Assembly: GCF_003369915.1 (NCBI RefSeq)
Contig: NC_046677.1
Location: 19,424,913-19,488,912, forward strand
Source: Drosophila miranda
Taxonomy: Eukaryota > Arthropoda > Insecta > Diptera > Drosophilidae
Length of the DNA: 64,000 nucleotides
Direction: 5' to 3'
The position numbers and the translations under genes are program-made. The notes below the pieces were generated by a model. That model did no database searches. It saw nothing but the letters and a program-made list of their open reading frames with translations, and had not been told where the DNA came from. Within the stretch, counting starts at the first letter, position 1. Every line of letters begins with the position of its first letter. Shown here piece after piece: positions 11,746 to 22,395 of this stretch.

Positions 11746-13104
11746 TCCTATTTCTTTATTTTTTTTCTTTATAGTTTTTGAGCACATTGGTACTGACGAA
11801 CCTAGTGTCCGATTATGCGTTGAAACCACTGTACATCGCCACTGATAAAATCAAGTACAAAACTTGAATAGTGAAAGTCCCTCGCTGCAGGACGAATCTG
11901 GTGAGGGTGGGGGAAACTATTGTTGTTGGCTCGAAAAATTGCATGCTGGGATTTAATAGCTATTTTGACATCACCTTGCACATTGCGAAGAAATGGTGAT
12001 CAAATATAGTGATAACCTACTCAAGCCACGATAACTCGAACTTCCAATACGAATTGCAATTTACTTGTGCTCACACCTCGCCCCAAAACAATAAGTCAAT
12101 GGCTCATCTGCCTTGCATACATACCCCCACACCTAATCACATCCTATTTGTTCCCAGCTACAACGAATTGAGTGGTATACGGTTCTTGACGTCGCTTTTG
12201 TTTTAGAGATACTACTGAGTTCCAAAAATGCTGTGAATTTATATTTCTGGAGAATAGTTTTTAAAACTATAAAGCCAGTTTCACGTATGCATATGTTGTT
12301 TTCCTTTTACTATAAGGCTAAGAACCTACCCGCTTTTATTTAGATACATATGTTGTGTGTACATAGTTAATTGTCCCCAATAACTAACAAAATAATCAAA
12401 AACGTTTGCTAATGATACATATATAGAGTTATTAGAAATTATTCGTAGGGTTAACAAGGAAATTTTAACACTTTGGAAATGAGTGTGTAGAATGTGTAAG
12501 CATTCTTGAATAAATAATGCGCATATTAGAAAGCAGATGCTCAGAATTTAACAACAGCATGTGATTGTGGGCGCAACTGTATCCTGCATTATGGTAACAA
12601 ATCGTAACAAAAAACCCTAAACAGTATCAGTATTTAATGGTTGTGTATATATATACATACATATGTGCACAGGTATAAAAAATTCCCGATGTTTTTTTTT
12701 AATGAAAAACTTTATGTACGTAACTAGAACATTGATATACTATTACAATATAGTACATAAATGTATAAAGAAATAAGCATAATACATAACTTACGAAGTT
12801 GCACATTAATGTATTTTGGTTTCACAGGCACACATATACATACATTAATCACAAAAATGTAAGAATAGTATAGCATGAAAATATCTACATATGTAGGTTT
12901 TCTAAATCATTTCATTTAATGATGTAAATTATATTTACTTTTTTTATAATTCATTACAGATCTGTATATTTATTGACCAACAAACCCAAGTTTTTATTTT
13001 CAACCAGATTTTTAGTAGTGGTGACACAAGAAACAAATCAAAGATTCATGTCGTTGGAAAATACATCGAAATATTCTTAGTGTGACCATTTGTTGTGCCT
13101 TTGC

Positions 13105-13180
13105 ACACTGAGCACATCCTAAGGGAACGGAGAGAATTTTGTACAAATATGAAACACATTAACACAGGCACCATGCCGTA
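13105..13180 (+). repeat. Dispersed repeat (family G), copy 1
   Basis: CACTGAGCACATCC then GGGAACGG and ATGAAACAC match 18893-18975, which lies just upstream of Stlk. The two copies are in the same orientation. Confidence 0.6.
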
Positions 13181-13573
13181 ACCGGCTATTAGTGTATGTA
13201 TAGTGTATGTCTCTCTCTCTGTTAAAGGATTGCCCGAACATAAAACAATTTATGCGTCTAAAATGATAAACCTTTTAAAAATACTAAGGATTCATTCGAA
13301 AATAAATAAATAACACCGGATATGCAACATGCTGTAGATGGAAGTACTTAAAGCGAAAATTCTCCAATGGGATAGGATCATCGAACGGTTTCTTTTCTTT
13401 GTTTATTGGATATCATAAATAAATAATCCACGACAGTCGTTTCAGGTGCCGATACAGAACATCACTACCTGCAGAGCAGCGAAAACCACGTGCAAAGAGC
13501 GCAGTGGGAGATTCAGCCGCCACTTACTGTACCTACCACGAAATGATTGAACACTGTTAGTGGGAATACTTAC

Positions 13574-13624
13574 AGGTTTGGTTGCGCCGCACGCAGTTAA
13601 CAGCAGCAGTTGCAGAAAATACAT
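13574..13624 (-). other. Candidate short coding exon with signal-peptide-like sequence
   Basis: An ATG at 13624-13622 opens a 17-codon frame, MYFLQLLLLTACGATKP, that ends exactly at a consensus donor (CCT then GTAAGTAT). It lies between chico and Stlk on the same strand as both. Joining it to the chico 5' UTR acceptor at 9896-9898 would stay in frame and reach the chico ATG through VINIEK. It could be an alternative chico 5' exon, the start of a small secreted-peptide gene, or chance. No second exon can be assigned with confidence. Confidence 0.25.
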
Positions 13625-13936
13625 CTCCAACTCTCACCGGCAAGGTAAAGAAAGTTTTTACAATTTTAACGTTTAGTCAATCATAATTTTTAACTCTTAT
13701 CGCTCGGGCTATCTTTCAATCTTACGACATTTTTGCAAAATAAAACGTTTTCGAACTTAAACTGTCTCTTCAAATTCGTCAATTATTCTACAACAGGGCC
13801 ACCAATTTTGTGGATGCGTCGGACTATAACCAGCCTGCGATTGTATGTTTACGTGAGTAAAACTTTTGTTTCCGCATTACAATCTAGTTATCTTAAAATC
13901 CCATTGGTCTTTAACGCAACAGATGACGCATGACGT

Positions 13937-13942
13937 TTTATT
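13937..13942 (-). terminator. Candidate Stlk poly(A) signal
   Basis: AATAAA on the minus strand, about 90 bases past the Stlk stop codon at 14031-14033. Confidence 0.5.
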
Positions 13943-14030
13943 TATTATTAACAAGAAAAACTAGCATTACGAATTGTAGTTTAGTAACCATTCAACCATT
14001 TGCATATTTATAATATTGGTTTTAAATCAA

Positions 14031-17000
14031 TTAAAAACTCCATTTTACATCTTCCGAATGATTCAAATTGGCATCAGCTGCAAGCACTGGTTCGTCTGGA
14101 AAAATCAAGATTCAAACAAATTTTAATTGAATTTTAAAGAATAACTTCAAAGAAAGTAGGAACTGTGTAGTAAAATATTAAATATAAATGCCATTATGGT
14201 CTTAGGCTATAACTTTTCAAGCTAAGGCAGTAAGACTAGAGCTTCGCAGTCGTCGCAGAAGCAACAGAGAAAGAATAAGAAGCTGCATTTCGAACAATAA
14301 TGAGGAATATGGGAACTCCGTAAGAGAGAGAAACGCACTGAGCAACCAGATGCTTAGCGGAAGACGATCAACTAAAGATGTTGTGAATTTGGCAACGGTG
14401 TAATGGAATGTAATGGGAAGCGATCAGCTGAAGATGGAGGGCATTCATCAACGGCGGGAACGGGAGACGCCGGGAGAAAGGACGATGGCGGGAATTCAGC
14501 AACGGCGGGAACGGAAGACGATCAACTGAATATGGGAATGCGAGACGATCAACCAAAGGTGGCGGGCAATCGGAACGGTGGGAATGGGAGATGATCAACT
14601 GAAGATAGCGGATTTTTTGGCTTAAACTGTTAAACTATCTCCAACAGCTCTCGTACTTACCTGTAATATAACTACATCTTTGAAATTCGACGCTCAACAC
14701 TTTGACTTGATCTGAGATAGAGGAATTCCGACACTGCTTAAAAAACGAATGTGTCATCAATTTCTGTGCACTCCAGCGACACGTTGGATTTTTATTTAGG
14801 CAAATTTCAATGTACTGGTGAAAGTCATCTGAAAATGTTCGTTGGTTGTTCATTGCACTATGGACTGGATCTCGAGAAAAATTAACTGAAGTTGATCCTG
14901 GAATATAAAAATATTATTGATTACAGTATTACACTATAGTGCACACGGTCTTACGTAGGCAAGAGAATATATAAAATAAATTTACAAAACATAATTTATA
15001 TAAAATATGCTAGGTCAAAGAATAACAAAAATATATAATTTTCAAGTAAAAGTATACGTAAATTTTTCAAAATCATTACCTTGACTGGATCTATCTGATA
15101 ATGAAGGCAGATTTCCACGAATTTTTTCTGTGCACATTAAAGTTAGCTCCGAATCCATAAATGGTTGAAAGCCATTTGCCATTTCAAAAGAAGTTATTCC
15201 AATAGAATATAGGTCACTCTTTTCTGTGTATCCATATAAATTTTGATATAATATCTCTGGAGCTGACCAGTTCAAATTTTCTTTTCTTCCCGCCGTTGAT
15301 CCATGTAAAACTTTAGCTCTTTTACCTTCGTTAATAAAAGACCGCGAATCCCGAAAATTTGATAAAACGGCTCTCTTGTGATCTAATAGTATATTTTTAG
15401 CTCTTAAGGATCCATGAACGAAGTGGTGAGAGTGAATATACATCAGAGCACACATTATATCTCTAAATATCAGTGCTATTAAAATTTCTGGAAATCCTGC
15501 AATAAAATTTAATAAAAATGGTTGAGAATAATTAGTATTTTACTTAATTTTTCATCAAGTACTATAAAATGTTTCATGTACTCGTAAATGTTTGCACTAT
15601 GCAATAACCAAAGAAACTCTAGCAACGTTTTTTAATAAAGTAGGTTTGAATATGCTAACCATACAAAAATATATTTTGATATTTTTACAGGTAAGGATTT
15701 TTTTTATCCACATATGTAACTTGCGTGTTTTACACTATTGTAAAATTGCAATAGCTACGAAACAACATCCACGTGCACTCAATCCCTCAACCTCTTCCTT
15801 CTGCTGGAGGGAAGCGGGAAAGCAACACACATATTGATATACACACATACAGAGTATCGGCTATAAATGTAGAGACGTTCCCCTAACCGGCACTCACAAC
15901 GTACCCGATTTTTGTGACTATATTAGAGAATACTGCAATTAGTAAGGATAAGTAAAGTTCTTCTCAACGCCCTATAATTTTTTTTTGTATCCAACTGTGT
16001 TGTTTTTGATTGATAAAATTAAAATCATCAAAAACAAAATCAAAATCATTGCTTTGTGGTTTTATTTTTGATTTTCAGAGCCATTTCGATTGGACAAGTG
16101 GTAGTTTGTAACGATTTAAGAAATATGCCCTCAAATAAAATCTGATTCTGGATATGCCCCAATAATTTTCGTATTAGCACCTTGCAAAAGTGAAGAGGCC
16201 AGATCCATGGAACACAAATTAAATAAAAAGCATTGTGCAGCTTGAAACATTGTGGAACGAACTATTAGAGTTCTTAAAACTAGGTTTGGATATTGTCATG
16301 CAGCATTATTAATGTTTGCTACGCCTTGCACATTATTTGCCGCAGACTTAAATCGCCAATCGCAAATGATTTAGTTTGTGCCGAACCTCAAACATGATTG
16401 GAGATAGCATAGCTCGTACTCCTTATCAATATACACAAACAAACCGGAAAAATATAGAAAAATACCTTTTTTATTTCTTTGGTGACTAAGTCTATTTTTG
16501 GTTTATTTATCATCAGCTAAGTCGTACTAATTTTCAAAATAATTAATTGAATTTAAATGAATTCTGTTTTGGATCTGCTTCAGCATACTCGATTGGATCC
16601 ATCCATAACAAAGCAGGGTCGTACACATCGGAGACAATTTCAATACTTCGAGAATTTCTGCGTCTTGCTTTGGTGTTGTCCTAAGACCTCTCCTCCTCGA
16701 TTGGTTGTATAGCCACTTGGGAGTATGCTTCGCCTTTTGTACTCTTTACCTCCTGCTTGTTTCGGGCCAGCTTCTTGCGTTTTACAACTTTCTAGTCCGC
16801 CCATATCTATAAAAATAAGACAATTTAAAAAAAATCAACGATTACAACTTGGAATACTTGCCTTCTTCGACCCGGATGGATCCTTAGTTGGGGTCCTGAT
16901 GCTCCATTGATGCCCGGTCTCCTCCAACAAAGCCCTTGGCTATATCCGGCTTGTCTCTCATGAACGCTACCAGTATCTCATCTTGACTAGTTGTCTTATG

Positions 17001-18811
17001 CTTGCCCCTACAAATAATTACCACAATAACAGTTTGGTAATACTAATTTTTTGTGAATTTCTTACATTTATATTTAATTTTTATCAGATACTTACTTACT
17101 GATTCAATAGCGTTTAGTGAACAGCTGACAGGACTGCAGGACTATTTTATTTTCTTAGCAACAATCGGCTATTAAACTTTTAAGTTATACGAAAACAAAA
17201 TTTCCAATTGAATAAATATAAACTTATAACATTAGCAAAAATGATTATATTTTTTTCCCGCTCATAAAAATTTGTATTTATGTTCTATGTAATTCCGTTT
17301 TTGAAATCGCTAGCTTAGTGTCAAAAGATTTTAAATCGTAAGAATCTTACGATTTGCGAAAACCGGAGCACGCACTTTTGTGATTTGGCAGTCAATTCGC
17401 AACTTTTTGCAATAATGCTGTCTCTAAAAACTCTAGGCAACCAAACCGAGATTTTCTTATACATTTGGGGCTTTAAATTTTATTTTTTCCAAAATTTTGA
17501 TTTTTGAAAACTCGGGAAAAGTAAGTCTCGCACAGGCGAATGGTTCATAACGGAATGGGAATACCTAATATTACAATAACAAATTGTAGGTCTTGGGCAG
17601 GACGAGTCATATTTTCTCCGAGACTGGGATTGGAGCTTGTTACTTCTTACAAATTCTAAAAAAATATTTTCGGGGTCACGTCTCTTGTCAAAAGGCGAGA
17701 CAGTACAAATTTTGAATGACTCTGTACTTCGACATCTCACAATGCAACAATACCAGCAGTCCGACTTATCATAAAAACTGCTTCCAAATCCTAAGGTTCT
17801 ATAGACAAATCGGAAAGAAAGCAAATGTTGGCAAATGTTAAGCGCCTCTTTCGGAGAGCCAAGCATTTGATTGTGGCACGAATTTTTTACTTGAGCTCGT
17901 CAATGGCGTGAAGCATGCTGCTTTCAAAAGAACCCCACAAAAGCAAGTCAGGAGAGGTCAATTCTGGAGATCTGGAGTAAATATAGCTTTTGTTATACTA
18001 ACCGCCGGAATTGATTTGGGAGCCGATGACTCTTTACAAAGAGGACGAATTGATTTAAGTTAATGTGGAGAGTGGGGGATTTTGGTAGGACAGCCTACTC
18101 AGACCGCGAACTCTCTCAATGTTTCTCACACTTATCATGCAAAATAGGAACCACGACCGCTAGTTATGTATGTTCTAATATTAATTCTTACGCTCCGTTT
18201 ACCTTTTTTCACCTGATGATGTATTTGATTCAAATTTTAGAATATGTTGTTTCCATATTGCCGCTACTTTTACACACAAAATTTGGTTTCTCTAGTTCTT
18301 ATACTATGGACTCGGACTAAGTTGACTCTGCTACTGATGATGATCACGAATATTTGCAAATATTTTGTGGTATCGGATCCGGTGAGTTACAAACTTCTAC
18401 CCAATTAAAAAACATACCAATAGCATATTCGATTTTATATAAATAAAATAATCCTTATCATGGTTAGGAAATAAACTTTGATATACAGAATATAATTAAT
18501 TTACCAGAAGTGAAGACATTTTCAAGTATTGTTTGACAGTTCCCAAAACACATAAATGGAAACACCATGTACACATAACTTTTATAAACAAAGCAGTGAA
18601 GAATGCTATGTATATTTGTATGTTTAAATTGTCGAAATTTTAAAACATCTTCACATATCATTGCCAGCTTATCCGCTTGTTGCTCCACTGATATTTTCTT
18701 AATTACTATACATTTATTCGTATTAAGATAATTGGCTTTGTATACTGTTCCAAATTTTCCAGCTTTAATTGTAGAGTTTAATTTATAGTCGGATATACTG
18801 TTGCTAAACAT
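14031..18811 (-). CDS. Stlk: Stlk, STRAD-type pseudokinase
   Basis: STRAD is the catalytically dead partner that activates LKB1 together with MO25. The CDS is complement(join(14031..14095, 14661..14897, 15080..15496, 18505..18811)), 341 aa. It has a kinase fold with a degraded glycine loop (KAGKFGTVYKA) and a retained beta-3 lysine (VIKK). HGS replaces HRD, so the catalytic Asp is missing, and SNF replaces DFG. The activation-segment end is typical of STRAD (SAPEILYQNLYGYTEKSDLY, then GITSFEMANG). The protein ends in KWSF, the position of the WEF tail by which STRAD binds MO25, so the gene looks complete. The ATG at 18811 was chosen because a DRE-like TATCGATA lies 50 bp upstream and the longer open frame to 18976 is repeat sequence. 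The 3-kb intron is full of dead elements. Confidence 0.93.
14340..14610 (+). repeat. Minisatellite in a Stlk intron
   Basis: There are about six diverged units of roughly 28-57 bp built on GGAAGACGATCAACTGAAGA followed by GGCGGGAAT and CAACGGCGGGAACG. It lies within the 565-bp intron 14096-14660. The plus-strand frame 14403-14594 is a by-product of the repeat. Confidence 0.75.
16600..17020 (-). pseudogene. Broken Myb/SANT-like DNA-binding domain gene
   Basis: The minus strand at 17010-16900 reads KTTSQDEILVAFMRDKPDIA then KGFVGGDRAS, which matches the start of the Myb/SANT-like (Zeste/Apontic-type) trihelix domains common in fly transcription factors and transposons. It is followed by an in-frame stop (GCTCCATTGATGCC side, 16895-16915) and frame changes. 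Further down come an intron-like gap and an N-Q-S-R-R-R-G-L tail. No intact frame remains. It may be a retrocopy or a fragment of a mobile element. Confidence 0.5.
17800..17990 (-). mobile_element. Mariner-like transposase C-terminal remnant
   Basis: The minus strand reads SPELTSPDLLLWGSFESSML then HAIDELK, the pattern of the last catalytic-Asp region of Tc1/mariner transposases (SPDL..D.FLWG, then IDELK). A stop follows and the frame is lost toward 17480. Only the C-terminal part is present and no terminal repeats were found. Confidence 0.55.
18100..18205 (+). repeat. Dispersed repeat (family E), copy 2
   Basis: It matches 8195-8320 in direct orientation through CTCTC, CGACCGCTAGTTATG, TGTTCTAAT and AATTCTT. 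An inverted piece lies near 34110-34125 (AACATAACTAGCG). Confidence 0.6.
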
Positions 18812-18861
18812 GTTTATAATTTCGACTGTGACAAAGTAGTGATGAAAAACTGACGAGCTGC

Positions 18862-18869
18862 TATCGATA
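18862..18869. promoter_or_regulatory. DRE-like element upstream of Stlk
   Basis: TATCGATA, the core of the DREF-binding element common in housekeeping Drosophila promoters, lies 51 bp upstream of the proposed Stlk ATG. It is palindromic, so strand cannot be assigned. Confidence 0.55.
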
Positions 18870-18892
18870 CTATCAAATGTTGTTAATATGCT

Positions 18893-18975
18893 CTGCCCAC
18901 TGAGTACATCCCAGGGGGAACGGCGGGATTTTTTCACTGATGTGAAACACCGATTTACACTAGCACCATACACCA
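18893..18975 (+). repeat. Dispersed repeat (family G) at the Stlk promoter
   Basis: The second copy of the repeat at 13105-13180 sits 24 bp beyond the DRE-like site. It explains the open frame that extends upstream of the Stlk ATG. Confidence 0.6.
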
Positions 18976-20026
18976 TTCGTCAAAAACAAGCTTGTGATTA
19001 TAAAATAATAAGGTCTTGGTCTGAATTGTTGAATTTCAACTAGTTTAAATAAATAAAATAAAATAATACATACATGAACAAGTAAACTTTACTCTTTGGA
19101 CACCTAAAATAGTATTTTTCGCTTGGTTTCCTGGTGTTACACCTGCAATTTTTGCTGCTCCTTTTGGACTTTAAGCTGTTCTCGAGCAGTCTGCAAAAGA
19201 CTGTCCAGCTAAATCCGCAGTGCCTTGGTTGCAGATAAAATAATGGAGTTGCAGCTGGATCTGTTCTGGTCGACATTAACGAAATTATTTTAGAACCCCC
19301 GTAAATTCGAAGTAGTACGCCGCATGCCAAATGCTTATATAGGATGTTTAAAAGCCAAAATACAAACCTGTCGAGTTTCGCTGCCCGTATATCCCAATTA
19401 ATGCTTAATCATAGCCAAATGTGCATCACAAAGTGAGGCTATATTTTGTTTGCTGTTTCCCCGGCCCTTTGAACATAATACTCGTTCAAAGGCTCTTTCG
19501 TGTCTTAATCCCGCTTATCGATCTTGTAACTGCAGAAAAATTCATCGCCATCTAAATACGTACATAGATATCTCAATACCGCATAACGCATCAGCCAATA
19601 AACTATACCAAACGAAACAGCATCGACTTCTTGCTTTATAAATTTAACTTTTAGGGAAAATGATCAACGGCATTGGCTGGCCCATTCCTACGACTTATGT
19701 ATGCAATTGCCAAGGGTTTCGTCAAAGGACAGCAAAGTTTATTTTGGTGTGTATTATGCGATACACCGGCGAAAAGATAGCGAAAGGTTTTAGTTAAGAT
19801 TAAGACGAGAGCACGACCAGTCAGCTAGTTTAATTTAAGCCGGGTCATATTGAGCACTGTGCTCGATTCAAGACGGTGTCGGATTGTAAAACTATTCCAA
19901 GATGATGTGAAATACTCAAGGGCTAGCTCCAGACAATACAACTCCATTAAAGAAGACTTGTGCGTGCGTACGATGGATACTGCTTCGGATTTGGCGAAGC
20001 ATATCTCCAGTGAAGTCAATGCAGCA

Positions 20027-20576
20027 TAGTGTTGGGTAAACATTGCTTATTTTAGGGAACATGTTCACTTGTTCAACTCACTCATATTGCTCACTTGTTC
20101 ACCTGGATTGCTCAGTTGCTCATTGCTCACTTATATTGCTCAGTTGCTCACTTAGATTGCTCAGTTGCTCACTTGCTCACTGTTCACGCACAGATCACTA
20201 AGCACCACAGATTTTGACACAAATAAAATACGTTACATTTCAATTTTAATCAAACATTTAAAACTAAAAAAAAAAAAATTGCTATGATTCCAAATTTCAC
20301 TTTCGAAGTATCGAATATACTTCGTAATACAAAAAGTGTGAAGTAAAAGCAAATATGAGCAACAACTGCCAGAACGCAAAATGCCTTTTGAGAAGCAAAA
20401 TTGACCAAAAAGTGAGTAGAGAACAAGTGAGCAAAAATGAACAAGTGAACAACAAAGAACAAGTGAGCAAAAAAAAACAAGCTAAAAAAAAGAACAGATT
20501 GGAAAGAACATGTTCAGTTGCTCACTTAAGTGAACAACTATTTTTTGTTCACTCACTCATGAGCAACACAACACTA
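20027..20576. mobile_element. Non-autonomous hAT element (MITE), complete
   Basis: The 550-bp element begins TAGTGTTG and ends CAACACTA, perfect 8-bp inverted termini of hAT type. It is flanked by an exact 8-bp duplication ATGCAGCA (20019-20026 and 20577-20584). The subterminal regions are arrays of TTGCTCACTTG / GTTCACTTGTTC motifs (20055-20195). The complementary GAACAAGTGAGC arrays (20410-20475) and CACTTAAGTG (20523-20532) lie on the other side, giving a fold-back. No transposase frame is present. The flanks read continuously across the insertion (SSEVNAA then ALALDPISIS), so it landed in another element's coding sequence. Confidence 0.9.
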
Positions 20577-20820
20577 ATGCAGCAGCGCTGGCACTTGATC
20601 CTATCTCGATATCTGACTCTAATTCGCTTTTGGAGAAACCGACTTGACCTCTATCAAGAAGTCAATTCTTATTGAGATTCTGCATACTTCAATGTTTGTT
20701 TGTACATATGTTTATCGCTTTATTATATTATTATCTTTTATATTAATAGTTAATTTCTTTAGAAAGAATATTAAAATTAATATTATTAATACATAATTAA
20801 AATTATTAACATTGATATAA

Positions 20821-21094
20821 CTAGGGGGCAAGCCCCCTGCACACTCGACCACCCAAAACTTGTTTATATAATATAGAGATAATAATAAAAATACATATAC
20901 ATCAATACATATTTAAAAAAAAAAAATTTTTAAACTAGTAGTATCTCTATTATATAAAAAAGTTTTGAGTCGTCGTAAAAATATATCTCACAGTGACCAA
21001 AACGTTAATTCTTGATAAATCGCATTGCATTGAGGGTATTTTTTGTTTTTGTTGGCTCAGGAGCTAAGCGACTGTGCACGGGGCTTGCTCCTAG
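20821..21094. mobile_element. Small TIR element (family A), complete copy
   Basis: The ends CTAGGGGGCAAGCCCCCTG and, inverted, CTAGGAGCAAGCCCCGTG form a terminal inverted repeat of about 22 bp. Each end is itself a hairpin. The interior is AT-rich and includes ACGTTAATTCTTGATAAATC, shared with 1948-1990 and 25203-25242. It has no coding capacity. A target duplication is not obvious. Confidence 0.7.
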
Positions 21095-22395
21095 TTTAAT
21101 AATAATAGTATACGTTTTGGTTGGCAAGCTTGGTTACTAAGTGTCAAATTGTCTCAATAATTCAAAGAGTATACTAAGTAGAAATCGGAAATATACATTT
21201 TTGGAGCTGTAGGTAAAAGACGGAGCCTACACGGTCAGATGCAAAGTAGTGAAGTACGCAATGCTGTCACGGCCAGAGCCGAATCATAGGCGAAAATATA
21301 CGTTAACTAACCGGCCCGTTTTTACCATTAAGCACCGAACGAGAATTTTAATTAAATTTTGTTCTCTACGTAACAATTTGGTATTTATACCTTGCTTTGA
21401 TTTTGCCTCTAGCTACAGTGTTGTTATGAAAAAGATCGTATTTGCAGATTACAAAATTACTTATAATACATAATAACATATTTATATAAGGTACCATAAG
21501 GATTATCCAAGAAATCTGTACAGATTTTCTTTTAGGTTTGATTGCAAGGCTCTTTAAAAATCCGTCGGTGTATCAGAATCTCTAGAGTTAATGTGCGGAG
21601 CACTAGTGCTATTTCTGAAAGTAATGTAGATTTTGTGTTATCTAGCTATCGATTTTATTATATATGTAAATAGTGAGAACATTGGATATTTTTAAAAAAG
21701 TTAATAATAATAAATGCATATAAGTTATAATAGAACATTATTATTTCAATAAAATTATTTAAAGAAAAGTCATAGGTAGTACATTCTATTTAAAACTGAA
21801 ATGGAAAAATAAACACCTGTTGGGATCAAAAATAATCTCTACAAAAATTTTCTTGAGAACGATTTGTACTTTTTTTTGTTTTAAAAGAAATTCTTTGTCC
21901 ATTTGAAAAATTTTTTCTGTGATACTGCAAAAACTCAATATTAAAGCCTAGTACTCAGATCACCAAAAATTTTGATTGATTTGATTAATGCGAACGACAG
22001 GACGCGAAGCGTATTCAATTAAGCAATGGCAGGGGATTGATGTTTCGATTCCTAACTGAATTACGGCCTTATCAGAAATGTTTAGATCTTCTGGGTGCCG
22101 GCATTTTCAATAAAAAATTTAGGACAACAACTTTCGCTCAACAAACATGTTTAGTTGATACGGTAGCTGATTTAAGCTATTTTATTTATTGATTATTTAT
22201 CAGCCGCGGTCGGGTTTCCAATTTTGTATATAGCCTGAAACTATCCTGGGACTAAATTTTATGATATGCCAAAATTTCAACTCAATCGGTGAAGGATTTT
22301 TCGAAATTTTACCAAACCAACAGAGCATTTTTGTATATGTATAGATTAATCTTTATATAATTAGAATAATTTTAAATAGTAAATAGAATAGTTAC

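Larger units (their letters stand above)
9896..14030. other. Intergenic / 5' region of chico, repeat debris
   Basis: This 4.1-kb stretch holds the 5' UTR intron of chico (acceptor at 9896-9898), whose first exon could not be placed with confidence. Bases 11040-11420 are GC-rich and retroelement-like but unclassified. Bases 11620-11745 are DINE-1-like (CTGGCGGAGGG, GTAGAGCCG, AACGTTACC). Bases 13105-13180 are a copy of the repeat at 18893-18975. A short signal-peptide-like exon candidate lies at 13574-13624. Confidence 0.5.
15497..18504. repeat. 3-kb Stlk intron filled with dead elements
   Basis: It contains a DINE-1-like block (15795-15905), a broken Myb/SANT-like gene fragment (16600-17020), an element sharing TCTTACGATTTGCGA with 34370 (17338-17440), a mariner-like transposase remnant (17800-17990) and a repeat shared with 8195-8320 (18100-18205). 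No extra coding exon of Stlk was needed, because exons 18505-18811 and 15080-15496 join in phase and in kinase order. Confidence 0.7.
18976..22395. other. Intergenic stretch between Stlk and the coiled-coil gene
   Basis: This 3.4-kb stretch has no gene recognised. It holds a retroelement-like GC-richer block (19440-20026 plus 20585-20670) interrupted by a hAT MITE, a complete 274-bp TIR element (20821-21094) and a repeat shared with Pten intron sequence (21946-21990). The remainder is AT-rich. Confidence 0.6.

Noticed and set aside
14403..14594. 63-codon plus-strand ORF in a Stlk intron
   Set aside because: It is produced by the minisatellite units and has no independent coding signature.
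18812..18976. Longer Stlk N terminus from an ATG at 18976
   Set aside because: The extra codons lie in the family G repeat (also at 13105-13180) and span the DRE-like promoter site, so they are unlikely to be coding.
20355..20675. 106-codon ORF rich in Lys/Gln/Glu
   Set aside because: It is read from the GAACAAGTGAGC arrays of the hAT MITE and crosses its terminus.
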